A stretch of 7,274 nucleotides of DNA from UBA1715 sp964346725 (GCA_964346725.1 CAYFVM010000045.1:1-7274); one strand, 5' to 3'. Counted from the first letter of the stretch, positions 1-7,196 are shown. The notes: generated by a model from the letters alone, not told the origin. Numbers and translations: made by a program.

Positions 1-494
1 GTAGACACATTCGATGCATTTGGCGTTGGCTCAGAAAGAGCTGCCCATGCGCCAGTTCCATTTGTTACTCGACCATAGGTGTAATCTGTTTCCACTCGCC
101 CCACGGTAACGGTATCAACAAGCAACATTGTAGAAGAATACAAATACAAACTCTCTCCCTCTGCCGACAAACGGAAATTTGTGTGCATTGCTCTTCCTGT
201 TACATTTTCACCATCGCAATAGATAAGAACATAGCCTTTTGGTGCTATTGATTGTCCCGATGGAATTTGCCATTTGCGTGGTTCATCCTTGTCATCGGTA
301 ATAAAATACCCACTCAAATCAACCGATGAAGAACCAGTATTGTACAACTCTACCCAATCCTTGAATTTATAAAAATCAGGATCACGTTGTGTTTTTGAAT
401 TTGAGGTTTGAACTTCATTAAATTTCACTTGTTGCCCCATTAGAGAATAAGAGAGCCCTAACAACACTAATAATTGTATAGAAAATTGTTTCAT
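1..494 (-). CDS. Secreted lamin-tail-domain (LTD) protein, N-terminal part only
   Basis: The minus-strand reading frame opens at the ATG at 494-492 and stays open for 164 codons to the left edge, so the C-terminus is missing. It starts with a Sec signal peptide: K at residue 2, a hydrophobic run at about 5-18, and probable cleavage after Gly20 leaving QQVKF. Residues about 23-162 fit the lamin-tail/intermediate-filament-tail fold used as an extracellular module in bacteria. Landmarks are FNEVQ, DWVELYNTG, VDLSGYFITDD, a W-x-(I/L)P turn, FRLSAEGESLYLY, the Y-G-R turn near residue 140 and a closing EPTPNASN, which matches the family's PTPG-x-N end. In Bacteroidota such modules often precede CotH-kinase, nuclease or T9SS domains, but the part that would decide this lies outside the window. 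It is transcribed away from the glycosidase operon, so a shared function is not implied. The LTD call is firm; the overall function is unknown. Confidence 0.85.
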   Translation of the reverse strand, partial: MKQFSIQLLVLLGLSYSLMGQQVKFNEVQTSNSKTQRDPDFYKFKDWVELYNTGSSSVDLSGYFITDDKDEPRKWQIPSGQSIAPKGYVLIYCDGENVTGRAMHTNFRLSAEGESLYLYSSTMLLVDTVTVGRVETDYTYGRVTNGTGAWAALSEPTPNASNVS

Positions 495-605
495 CTAGTT
501 ATAAAATTAACCTATTACACACTATAAAAAGACAATCAACGGAACTAAAACCCAAAGTCTTTTTAAAAAAAAATATAAGTTTTCATTTCTGAAAAATTAA
601 GAACA

Positions 606-613
606 CAAAGTTA
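606..613 (-). promoter_or_regulatory. Candidate -7 element for the LTD gene
   Basis: Read on the minus strand this is TAACTTTG, a full match to the Bacteroidota -7 consensus TAnnTTTG. It would give a leader of roughly 105 bases before the ATG at 494. I see no TTTG -33 box at the usual 19-21 base spacing. Another minus-strand match, TATTTTTG at 675-668, also lacks a partner. In DNA this AT-rich, one such match can occur by chance. Confidence 0.25.
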
Positions 614-796
614 AGAAAAAAACTTATACGTAGGCCTTGTTTTTTAGGTCCGAAGGATTTTTTTTAACAAAAATATTCTTCGTGTTAATAGACACATTGT
701 TACATAATTTCAATTAGAAAAAAGTATGCGAATTGCGCTGAATCAAATTACCTATGAATTTATTTGGGGTTTTTATCCTCCTATTTGTTTTATTTA

Positions 797-804
797 TATC
801 TTTG
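797..804 (+). promoter_or_regulatory. Candidate -7 element for the glycosidase operon
   Basis: TATCTTTG matches the Bacteroidota -7 consensus TAnnTTTG exactly. Transcription would begin near 809-812 and leave a leader of about 35 bases before the ATG at 847. The -33 region is poor: a T run at 770-774 lies about 22 bases upstream instead of a clean TTTG. The element lies inside the longest open frame (from 754). If real, it excludes the 754 start, because that codon would not be on the transcript. Confidence 0.45.
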
Positions 805-846
805 CTAATGGTATATGTATTAAATTTTACTAAAACTTTTTCTAAC

Positions 847-3273
847 ATGAGATTACTTAAATTCTTCACCCTTTTCTACTTAAGTGTTTTATTTACACTA
901 TCATCATCAGCTCAAACTTTTATAAATCATCGTGGCCAAGACCTCTTTTTAAATGGTATCAATGTGGCGTGGATGAGTTATGGAAACGACCTTGCTTTAT
1001 TTGATAGCGAAGAATGGACCGAAATTTGTCAAAATGTGGTAAAAGCAGGAGGTAACTCCGTTCGTTGGTGGATTCATGTTGATGGAAGAAGCACACCAAC
1101 CTTTGATAACGATACTAAAATGGTAACCGGCATTGATGCAAAAGCCCTTGAAAATCTTACATTAGCAATGGACATAGCTGCAAGCAATGGTGTAGTTGTG
1201 AGCCTATGCTTATGGTCAAAGGATATGATGTCGGAAACGGATAATAGTAATTCTGCTACCTATAGAGAACGAAATGAATTAATGCTGAATAACGTAACTG
1301 CCACAAATGCATATATTAATAATGCCTTAATTCCCATGGTGAATGCTGTGAAAAATCATACTGCAGTACTTTGCTGGGAAATTTTTAACGAACCAGAAAT
1401 TATGCTTGCTACAGGAGAATATGGTCCAATACCAATGGCTAGCATTCAACGATTTGTAAATCTTTGTGCTGGTGCTATTCACAGAACCGACCCTTCCGCA
1501 AAAGTATCAAATGGTTCATGGAGAGGAATTTACACAACAAACAAAACTGATATCTCTGCCAAAAACGAATACTCCGATTCAGCATTAATTGCAAATGGCG
1601 GAGATGCGCTTGGCACTTTGGATTTTTATATGTTCCACTACTACCCTAACGAGTTGGGTACCGACTATTCTCCTTTTCATAATACCTATACTGATTGGTA
1701 TTCAGAAGGAGATGCAACCGCAAAACCTCTTATTATAGGAGAATTCCCTTGTTTCGGCGTTATAACATGGGAAGACAGAGTGGCTTTACCTAGAATTAAG
1801 AAAAATACGACTAAATGTATGCTTTGGCTCTATGAAAATGGCTATTCTGGTGGTTGGGGATGGCAATACTCTGTCAACGAACTTGGAGGAATGGAAATGA
1901 TGGCTCCTGGATTGGACACGCTCCGCAAACTATATCCTGAACACATTATAGTGCAACACGATCCTACATTTAACTACATACCACGCATTACAAACAGAAT
2001 GCCTGATACTGTTTTATTCAAAAATGCAGCTACGGTTACCAATTATCTTAATGTTAATGATTATTTTGAAGATGATGCAAATGACGTTTTGACCTATACA
2101 ATTACTCAAAAAGGTCCTGTAACTGCCACACTAGCCGAAGACGGAACACTTAGCATTACTGCAAATACCGACCAAACAGGACATGCAGTTATTACCGTTA
2201 CAGCAACAGACCAAGGTGGAAAATCTCTCTCTCAAATAATCACTATTTTGGTTCGTGAAGAGCTTAACTCTTCAAGCAACAAGTTACTTAATGCGTACGT
2301 AACATATTCGAGCATAGAAGACACGCTTTATTATTCATACTATGCAAACGATGGAGACTATGCAACACGTTGGAGTACCGAATATTCTGATGACCAATTT
2401 ATTCTGTTTGATATGATGCAACAAGAAGATATTCGTCGCATTGTACTTAATTGGGAATGGAATGCTACCGAAAACAAAGGTGCATACGGCGAAGCATATT
2501 ATATTCTTACTTCAAATGATAAAAACACTTGGGATACTATTTTCTCTGTAGGTCAAGGACAAATTATCAAAAGTAATATTGTACTCCGTAAAGACACTGA
2601 ACCAGCTATTAATTGTCGCTATATTAAAATTCAATTTACGAAACGAGCTACAAGCTGGGGATATTCTCTCACCGAAGTTGAAGCATACTCCAATGATAAC
2701 AATGAAAACAATACCGGTATCAAAGTTGTTACTCGCAGTAAATATCAATCATTATTTGCAGAAACAGAATTCAAATACCAACTACTTCGTTCGTTCTTTT
2801 CAGACGTTACTGGTGGCGACGATTACGATGTATTGAACATTACAGCAAGTTCGCTTCCTACATGGCTTACATTTAACGACAGCACATTACATCTCACAGG
2901 TACTCCTGCAGCAAAAGATACAGGATCACACGTTATTACCGTTTCTGCTGAAGATTTCTTTGGTCAAACAGTCAGTTACAACCTTACTATAAAGGTTTGG
3001 CCGGCACAAACAAGCATTTCTACTATTGAAAATCAAATTAAAGTATATCCGAATCCTTGCTTTGGTGATACATTTACTATTGTTATCCCAAATACCAAAG
3101 GAAAAGCATTGGCTTCATTTACTGATAAAAATGGACGACTCACCGCTATAAAATATATTGAATTTAATGCTGACAGAGCAATTTGTACCACTGATGGACT
3201 GCATAAAGGTATGTATGTCATAACCATTCGTTCAAACAATACAACATACCAACAAAAAGTTGTTATTGAATAA
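847..3273 (+). CDS. T9SS-exported multidomain clan GH-A glycosidase (probable GH5-type endo-beta-mannanase)
   Basis: Predicted to hydrolyse internal beta-1,4 links of a mannan-like glycan at the cell surface. From Met847 it is 808 residues (numbering from there). A Sec signal peptide ends SSA^QTF at about 22. A TIM-barrel catalytic domain spans about 25-364, with SVRWW (Arg73), WEIFNEPE (acid/base Glu182), MFHYYP (His264) and IIGEFP (nucleophile Glu299), the usual clan GH-A set. Next come an Ig/cadherin-like module (about 378-469), an F5/8-type C (discoidin-like) domain (about 474-617) with RWSTEY and a closing LTEVEAYS, and a CADG/He_PIG-type Ig domain (about 626-717) with LPTWLTF and LTGTP. 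A T9SS type A sorting domain (about 724-808) has YPNP and KGMYVITI. The frame is open back to 754, but that adds a second hydrophobic stretch ahead of a normal signal peptide, so 847 is preferred. It is first in the operon, 3 bases before the next gene. Other beta-glycan substrates (glucan, glucomannan) are possible. Confidence 0.86.
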   Translation: MRLLKFFTLFYLSVLFTLSSSAQTFINHRGQDLFLNGINVAWMSYGNDLALFDSEEWTEICQNVVKAGGNSVRWWIHVDGRSTPTFDNDTKMVTGIDAKALENLTLAMDIAASNGVVVSLCLWSKDMMSETDNSNSATYRERNELMLNNVTATNAYINNALIPMVNAVKNHTAVLCWEIFNEPEIMLATGEYGPIPMASIQRFVNLCAGAIHRTDPSAKVSNGSWRGIYTTNKTDISAKNEYSDSALIANGGDALGTLDFYMFHYYPNELGTDYSPFHNTYTDWYSEGDATAKPLIIGEFPCFGVITWEDRVALPRIKKNTTKCMLWLYENGYSGGWGWQYSVNELGGMEMMAPGLDTLRKLYPEHIIVQHDPTFNYIPRITNRMPDTVLFKNAATVTNYLNVNDYFEDDANDVLTYTITQKGPVTATLAEDGTLSITANTDQTGHAVITVTATDQGGKSLSQIITILVREELNSSSNKLLNAYVTYSSIEDTLYYSYYANDGDYATRWSTEYSDDQFILFDMMQQEDIRRIVLNWEWNATENKGAYGEAYYILTSNDKNTWDTIFSVGQGQIIKSNIVLRKDTEPAINCRYIKIQFTKRATSWGYSLTEVEAYSNDNNENNTGIKVVTRSKYQSLFAETEFKYQLLRSFFSDVTGGDDYDVLNITASSLPTWLTFNDSTLHLTGTPAAKDTGSHVITVSAEDFFGQTVSYNLTIKVWPAQTSISTIENQIKVYPNPCFGDTFTIVIPNTKGKALASFTDKNGRLTAIKYIEFNADRAICTTDGLHKGMYVITIRSNNTTYQQKVVIE

Positions 3274-3276
3274 AAA

Positions 3277-4335
3277 ATGAAACGACTCAGCCTTATTCTA
3301 TCTTACATAGTACTATTTTGTTGCTACGGATTTTCGCAACAAAGAATTACTATTCAAGGAAATCGATTCATGCACAACAATGCGCCATTCTTTTTGATTG
3401 GAGCAAATACACCATGGGACAAATGGAATGATTTTGGCGGCGAATACAATCCCGAATTTTGGGAAAACGAATTTGCACGTATGCAAAATATGGGCATTAA
3501 CAGTTCTCGTATTTGGATTAGTTGCGACGCTGCAGGTCAACCATATGTTGATTCTTTAGGAATAACACACCCCGCTTCGCAACAGTTTTGGGACAATATG
3601 GACGACATGATGTATAAAGCTCAAAAGCACAATATTTACATTATAGCCACCATTGCCTCTTTTGATATGCTTGACGACACAAAACCAGCATCAAAAAATT
3701 GGCTTTCAATGATTACGTGCCAACGAACCCTAGCGCTCTATACCGAGACTTTTTTAAAACCGTTGGTAAAACGCTACGAAAACAATCCATACTTCTTAGC
3801 TATTGACATTTGCAATGAACCAGAATGGATGAACGAGCACAAAAAATATGGCGGTCTTGAATGGGAATACCTGCAAACATTCGCGGGAATGTGCGCCGCA
3901 GCAATTCACTCTTGCAACACCCCTGTTTTGGTAACACTAGGAAGTGCTGCCGTAAAATGGCATTGCGACAAATTTGAAGGTAACAAATGGAGCGACGACG
4001 CATTACAAAACCTCACTGCCGATTCTCTTGCCTATCTTGACTTTTGGCAAATTCACTATTACAACTGGACAAATCAGTTTGGAAACCCGTTCCACAATGC
4101 GCCCGCATTCTATAACCTTGAAGACAAACCTTGTATAATTGGAGAAACCCCTGGCAATAACAAAATATACGGATTTGAAATATCGTACGAAGAAATCTAC
4201 TCACTCCCCTATCAATTAGGATATTCGGGTGTTTATCCATGGACTTCCAATGGTGCCGGTACCGGAAACTTCGGTTCTTTGGATACCTTTGGCGAAGGTG
4301 CCAATAATTTTTCAAAAACAATAAAGAATGAATAA
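3277..4335 (+). CDS. Secreted single-domain clan GH-A glycosidase (probable GH5-type beta-mannanase)
   Basis: A 352-residue endo-type glycosidase, probably acting on oligosaccharides released by the larger enzyme upstream. The N-terminal signal peptide (MKR, hydrophobic 5-18) is probably cleaved at FS^QQ. The adjacent Cys15-Cys16 do not sit in a canonical lipobox, so a lipoprotein is less likely. The rest is one TIM barrel: FFLIGANTPW near the first strand, SSRIWIS (Arg78), DICNEPE (acid/base Glu181), WQIHYYNW (His260), CIIGETPG (nucleophile Glu290) and a late VYPWTS (Trp322), which commonly lines the -1 subsite. The GANTPW start and length suit mannanase-like GH5 enzymes. There is no T9SS domain, Ig module or carbohydrate-binding module, so the protein should remain in the periplasm. 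It shares motifs with its neighbour but differs widely elsewhere, so it is not a recent tandem copy. It starts 3 bases after the upstream stop and overlaps the symporter gene by 8 bases. The exact substrate is inferred from context. Confidence 0.85.
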   Translation: MKRLSLILSYIVLFCCYGFSQQRITIQGNRFMHNNAPFFLIGANTPWDKWNDFGGEYNPEFWENEFARMQNMGINSSRIWISCDAAGQPYVDSLGITHPASQQFWDNMDDMMYKAQKHNIYIIATIASFDMLDDTKPASKNWLSMITCQRTLALYTETFLKPLVKRYENNPYFLAIDICNEPEWMNEHKKYGGLEWEYLQTFAGMCAAAIHSCNTPVLVTLGSAAVKWHCDKFEGNKWSDDALQNLTADSLAYLDFWQIHYYNWTNQFGNPFHNAPAFYNLEDKPCIIGETPGNNKIYGFEISYEEIYSLPYQLGYSGVYPWTSNGAGTGNFGSLDTFGEGANNFSKTIKNE

Positions 4336-6040
4336 ACTTAAGATAATGGAACAAACTAACGGCAAATTAAAATTTAAAGAAAAATTTTGTTATGGATTCG
4401 GAGATTTGGCATCATGCCTCTATTGGCAGACATTCATGCTATACTTCACATACTTCTACACCGACATATTCCTTTTGCCCGCTGGAATTGCCGCAACCAT
4501 GTTTCTCATAACCCGTATTTTCGATGGTGTCAACGACCCCATCATGGGAATGATTGCAGACAGAACTAACACTCGTTGGGGAAAATTCCGACCGTACCTA
4601 CTTTGGTTCAGCATTCCTCTTGCCATTCTTGGAGTGCTTACATTTACCGTTCCCGATTTTGGACTTACAGGAAAAACGATTTGGGCATACGTGACGTTCT
4701 TCCTAATAATGATAATCTACACTATCATCAACATTCCTTACACTTCGCTATTAGGAGTTATTTCACCTAATTCCAACGAACGTACAAGCGTTTCTTCTAT
4801 CAAATTCATTTTTGCATTTGCAGCAGGCATCATCATTTCCGCTACTTTGCTACCGATGACACAGAAATTGGGAGAAAACAACGATTCTATCATTACTGCA
4901 ACCATTTCGCCTGACAAACAACTGATAATACAAGAACAAGAATCACAAGGGCTGGCAAACATCACGTTGATATCGGACAGCGTTGAAAAAACAGTTGACA
5001 TCACAATTTTTAACAAAGAAGACGAAACCGAAAAAGACACAATATACAGCACTCCTACCGGACTGATTATTAAAGCACAAAAGGGATTTGAAAAGAAAAA
5101 CATTCCTCTTAACAGCATATACAGCGACCAACAACTGGAAAAAATTTCTATTTCAAAAATATCGGTACCAGCAAAAGGATGGACAAAATTTTTCGGTATC
5201 ATTGGCCTCTGCGCAATATTGTTCTTTTTTATCACATTCAAAGGCACAAAAGAGCGTGTGAATCCTCCTAAGAATGTAAAAGCAAACTCTGTCGGAAAAG
5301 ACTTGAAGGAACTGTTTACCAACAAGCCGTGGCTGATTTTAGTATTTGCCACACTCACATTTATTCTATACACAGCAACGCGTAGCAGTGTCACGGTGCA
5401 TTATTTCAAATATATCATTCAGCAACAATCACTTAACATTCCGTTTATTGGAGAAAAAAACCTTGATTACAACGCACTAGCGTCTGCCTACAATACCATC
5501 GGACAAATTGCTTCATTGATTGGGGTATTGGCAGTTAACTGGTTTGCCAATCGCATAGGTAAACAAAAAGTGTTCGTTGCATTTTTTATCATCTCTATTG
5601 CAGCAACCGGCATTGTATATATTCTTGTTCCGTCGCAAATTATTCTGCTGTATGTTTGTCAATTCATAGGTTCGTTCACCGGCGGTCCACTGAGCGTTCT
5701 GCTTTGGGCTATGTACGCCGATATCGCCGACTACTCTGAGCTGAAAAACGGACAGCGCGCTACTGGCTTGATTTTCTCTGCCTCTACCATGTCGCAAAAA
5801 ATCGGTTGGGCTATCGGTGCATATATTGCTCTTACACTGATGGCTTCGGTAGGGTTCGCTCCTAATGAAATACAGACAGAGGAATCTACTCGCGGATTGC
5901 TGTTAATGTTCACCATCATTCCGTCAATATTGGGAATCATCTCCATCATCATTTTCTTGTTCTATCCGCTCACCGACAAGGTTGTGGCAGAAAATGAGAA
6001 AATTCTGATAGAACAACGAAAAGCAAACGAACAACAATAA
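4328..6040 (+). CDS. GPH-family sugar:cation symporter with a periplasmic insert
   Basis: An inner-membrane symporter of the glycoside-pentoside-hexuronide:cation family (MelB/LacS-like, major facilitator fold), expected to import the short sugars made by the two glycosidases. It is 570 residues long. Family marks are FGDLASCLYWQ at 24-34, the cation-site region DGVNDPIMGMIADRTNTRWG (Asp66, Asp70) and, in the second half, ADIADYSELKNGQRATG at 464-480. I count twelve membrane segments: about 28-48, 51-70, 90-107, 118-142, 158-177, 285-304, 334-352, 385-404, 414-434, 438-462, 483-507 and 523-546. Residues about 180-283 form a hydrophilic, beta-rich insert between TM5 and TM6. It explains why the protein is about 100 residues longer than typical members, and topology puts it in the periplasm. 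The basic stretch after TM6 fits the cytoplasmic central loop. The ATG at 4328 overlaps the upstream gene by 8 bases, suggesting coupling. ATG 4346 (MEQTNGK) would shorten it by six residues and is almost as likely. Confidence 0.9.
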   Translation: MNKLKIMEQTNGKLKFKEKFCYGFGDLASCLYWQTFMLYFTYFYTDIFLLPAGIAATMFLITRIFDGVNDPIMGMIADRTNTRWGKFRPYLLWFSIPLAILGVLTFTVPDFGLTGKTIWAYVTFFLIMIIYTIINIPYTSLLGVISPNSNERTSVSSIKFIFAFAAGIIISATLLPMTQKLGENNDSIITATISPDKQLIIQEQESQGLANITLISDSVEKTVDITIFNKEDETEKDTIYSTPTGLIIKAQKGFEKKNIPLNSIYSDQQLEKISISKISVPAKGWTKFFGIIGLCAILFFFITFKGTKERVNPPKNVKANSVGKDLKELFTNKPWLILVFATLTFILYTATRSSVTVHYFKYIIQQQSLNIPFIGEKNLDYNALASAYNTIGQIASLIGVLAVNWFANRIGKQKVFVAFFIISIAATGIVYILVPSQIILLYVCQFIGSFTGGPLSVLLWAMYADIADYSELKNGQRATGLIFSASTMSQKIGWAIGAYIALTLMASVGFAPNEIQTEESTRGLLLMFTIIPSILGIISIIIFLFYPLTDKVVAENEKILIEQRKANEQQ

Positions 6041-6052
6041 AACACACAGTAA

Positions 6053-6072
6053 AGACATGGCGTGTAGTGTCT
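6053..6072 (+). other. Short inverted repeat between symporter and phosphorylase genes
   Basis: AGACA at 6053-6057 pairs with TGTCT at 6068-6072 around a 10-base loop. An alternative pairing uses ACAC near 6042-6046 with GTGT at 6062-6065. There is no T run directly after it and no TAnnTTTG in the 71-base gap, so it looks neither like a terminator nor part of a new promoter. It could be an mRNA processing or stability element that sets the phosphorylase level apart from the membrane protein. It may also be chance. Confidence 0.25.
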
Positions 6073-6111
6073 CTATTTATTAAACAGTAACAATATAAAT
6101 ACAATACAGAT

Positions 6112-7101
6112 ATGACAACAATTATCGGCAATAACCTGCCAAACATTCCTTGGGAAGAAAAACCTGCAGGCTGCAAAGAAGTTATGTGGCGCTATAGCCA
6201 AAACCCAATCATTGGTTGGGAACCGATTCCAACTGCCGCTCGTGTATTCAATAGTGCTGTTGTGCCTTTCAATGGCGCATTCGCCGGTGTTTTCCGTGGC
6301 GACCAAAACAACGACCGCGCAACTCTTTTTAGAGGTTTCAGTAAAGATGGTATTCACATTGACTTAGACCCGGAACCAATCAAATGGGTTGACGAAAATG
6401 GCAATCCTGATCCAACGAGCTATGCATACGACCCACGCGTGGTTGAAATTGACGGCACATTCTACATCACCTGGTGCGACGACATGAAAGGCCCATCTAT
6501 CGGACTTGGTAGAACAACTGATTTCAAAACATTTGTTCGTATGCCAAATCCACTTATGCCTTACAATCGTAATGGCGTTTTGTTCCCACGCAAAGTCAAC
6601 GGAAACTATATTCTTTTGAGTCGTCCAAGCGATACTGGTCATACTCCATTTGGAAATATTTACATGAGCCAAAGTCCTGACTTACAATATTGGGGACACC
6701 ATTCATTTGTAATGGGCAACGGCGGACAAGGCTGGTGGCAAGGTATGAAAATTGGTGCCGGTCCGGTTCCAATTGAAACTACCGAAGGCTGGTTATTGTT
6801 CTACCACGGTGTATCAAGCACTTGCAACGGCTACGTTTATAGCTATGGCGCTGCAATTCTCGACATCAACAATCCGTCAAAAGTGCTTTATCGCACTCGC
6901 GACCACATACTTGCTCCTCGCAAAGACTATGAATTAAAAGGCTTTGTAGGCAATGTGGTATTCCCTTGTGCAAGTTTGTGCGACGCCGCTACCGGTCGCA
7001 TCTGTATATATTATGGTGCTGCCGATACGTACACAGCTCTTGCATTCTGCCAAGTAGATGAATTGATTGACTACATAAAGAAAAACTCTGAAGTTTTCTA
7101 A
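6112..7101 (+). CDS. GH130 beta-mannoside phosphorylase, GH130_2-like
   Basis: A cytoplasmic inverting phosphorylase expected to attack the non-reducing-end beta-1,4-mannosyl unit of an imported oligosaccharide with phosphate, giving alpha-mannose 1-phosphate. It is 329 residues, has no signal peptide and is a five-bladed propeller by family. Visible family motifs are NIPWEEKPAG at 11-20, RYSQNPIIG at 27-35, FNSAVVPF at 46-53, YDPRVV at 106-111, whose Asp107 aligns with the family's general acid, NRNGVLFPRK at 152-161, LSRPSDTGHTPFGNIY at 169-184, WWQGMKIGAGPVP with Lys213, and LFYHG with His232. The Arg/Lys/His set is the kind that holds phosphate in this family. Length and the NIPWEEKPAG start resemble the GH130_2 type (mannooligosaccharide or Man-GlcNAc phosphorylases) more than the longer GH130_1 mannosylglucose phosphorylases. 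That subfamily call is from memory of family sequences and is tentative. It is the last gene of the operon, 71 bases after the symporter, with a tandem stop (TAATAA) before the terminator. Confidence 0.9.
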   Translation: MTTIIGNNLPNIPWEEKPAGCKEVMWRYSQNPIIGWEPIPTAARVFNSAVVPFNGAFAGVFRGDQNNDRATLFRGFSKDGIHIDLDPEPIKWVDENGNPDPTSYAYDPRVVEIDGTFYITWCDDMKGPSIGLGRTTDFKTFVRMPNPLMPYNRNGVLFPRKVNGNYILLSRPSDTGHTPFGNIYMSQSPDLQYWGHHSFVMGNGGQGWWQGMKIGAGPVPIETTEGWLLFYHGVSSTCNGYVYSYGAAILDINNPSKVLYRTRDHILAPRKDYELKGFVGNVVFPCASLCDAATGRICIYYGAADTYTALAFCQVDELIDYIKKNSEVF

Positions 7102-7116
7102 TAAAAATGTGTCTCT

Positions 7117-7160
7117 AAAAAAAAAGATTTATGCCAAATGGTGTAAACCTTTTTTATTTT
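7117..7160 (+). terminator. Rho-independent terminator of the operon
   Basis: GATTTATGCC at 7126-7135 and GGTGTAAACC at 7140-7149 pair around an AAAT loop, with two G-T pairs and one A-C mismatch. The stem is extended outside by A7120-A7125 pairing with T7150-T7155. The T-rich tail continues to 7160. The A run upstream makes it able to work in both directions. It starts 16 bases after the phosphorylase stop and marks the end of the four-gene unit. Confidence 0.8.
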
Positions 7161-7162
7161 AC

Positions 7163-7170
7163 TATATTTG
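7163..7170 (+). promoter_or_regulatory. Candidate -7 element for the right-edge gene
   Basis: TATATTTG matches TAnnTTTG exactly and lies just after the terminator and about 26 bases ahead of the next start codon. Transcription would begin near 7175-7178. The -33 position falls in the terminator stem (about 7140) and has no TTTG, so strength may depend on an activator or an alternative sigma factor. Confidence 0.5.
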
Positions 7171-7196
7171 TACCTTAAAGTATAACATGAAAAAAC

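Larger units (their letters stand above)
495..846. other. AT-rich divergent intergenic region
   Basis: This stretch separates the minus-strand LTD gene from the plus-strand glycosidase, taking 847 as the glycosidase start. It has long A and T runs (about 564-573 and 658-665) and no RNA gene that I can recognise. I found no convincing coding frame in it. The in-frame extension of the glycosidase from 754 reads only a hydrophobic Leu/Phe/Val-rich stretch and is probably untranslated. Both divergent promoters should lie here. Candidate -7 elements are listed separately. A short imperfect hairpin at 646-660 (TCC-GAA-GGA core extended by G-T pairs, then a T run) is too weak to call a terminator. 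Confidence 0.6.

Noticed and set aside
646..670. Short imperfect hairpin followed by a T run in the divergent intergenic region, as a terminator
   Set aside because: The core stem is three Watson-Crick pairs extended only by G-T pairs, and no plus-strand gene ends upstream of it.
683..696. GTGT-N6-ACAC inverted repeat as a regulator site
   Set aside because: Four-base arms are expected by chance, and no matching copy lies near the other promoters.
728..738. GCG-AATTG-CGC inverted repeat as an operator
   Set aside because: It has only three paired bases per arm and no second copy nearby.
4738..5394. Minus-strand 218-codon open frame opposite the symporter gene
   Set aside because: It is antisense to a clearly recognised transporter, including its conserved membrane segments and insert. 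It has no recognisable domain and looks like a shadow frame.
6057..6083. Eight-codon frame starting ATG GCG between symporter and phosphorylase genes, a possible leader peptide
   Set aside because: It is too short, shows no run of regulatory codons and is not linked to a terminator/antiterminator pair.
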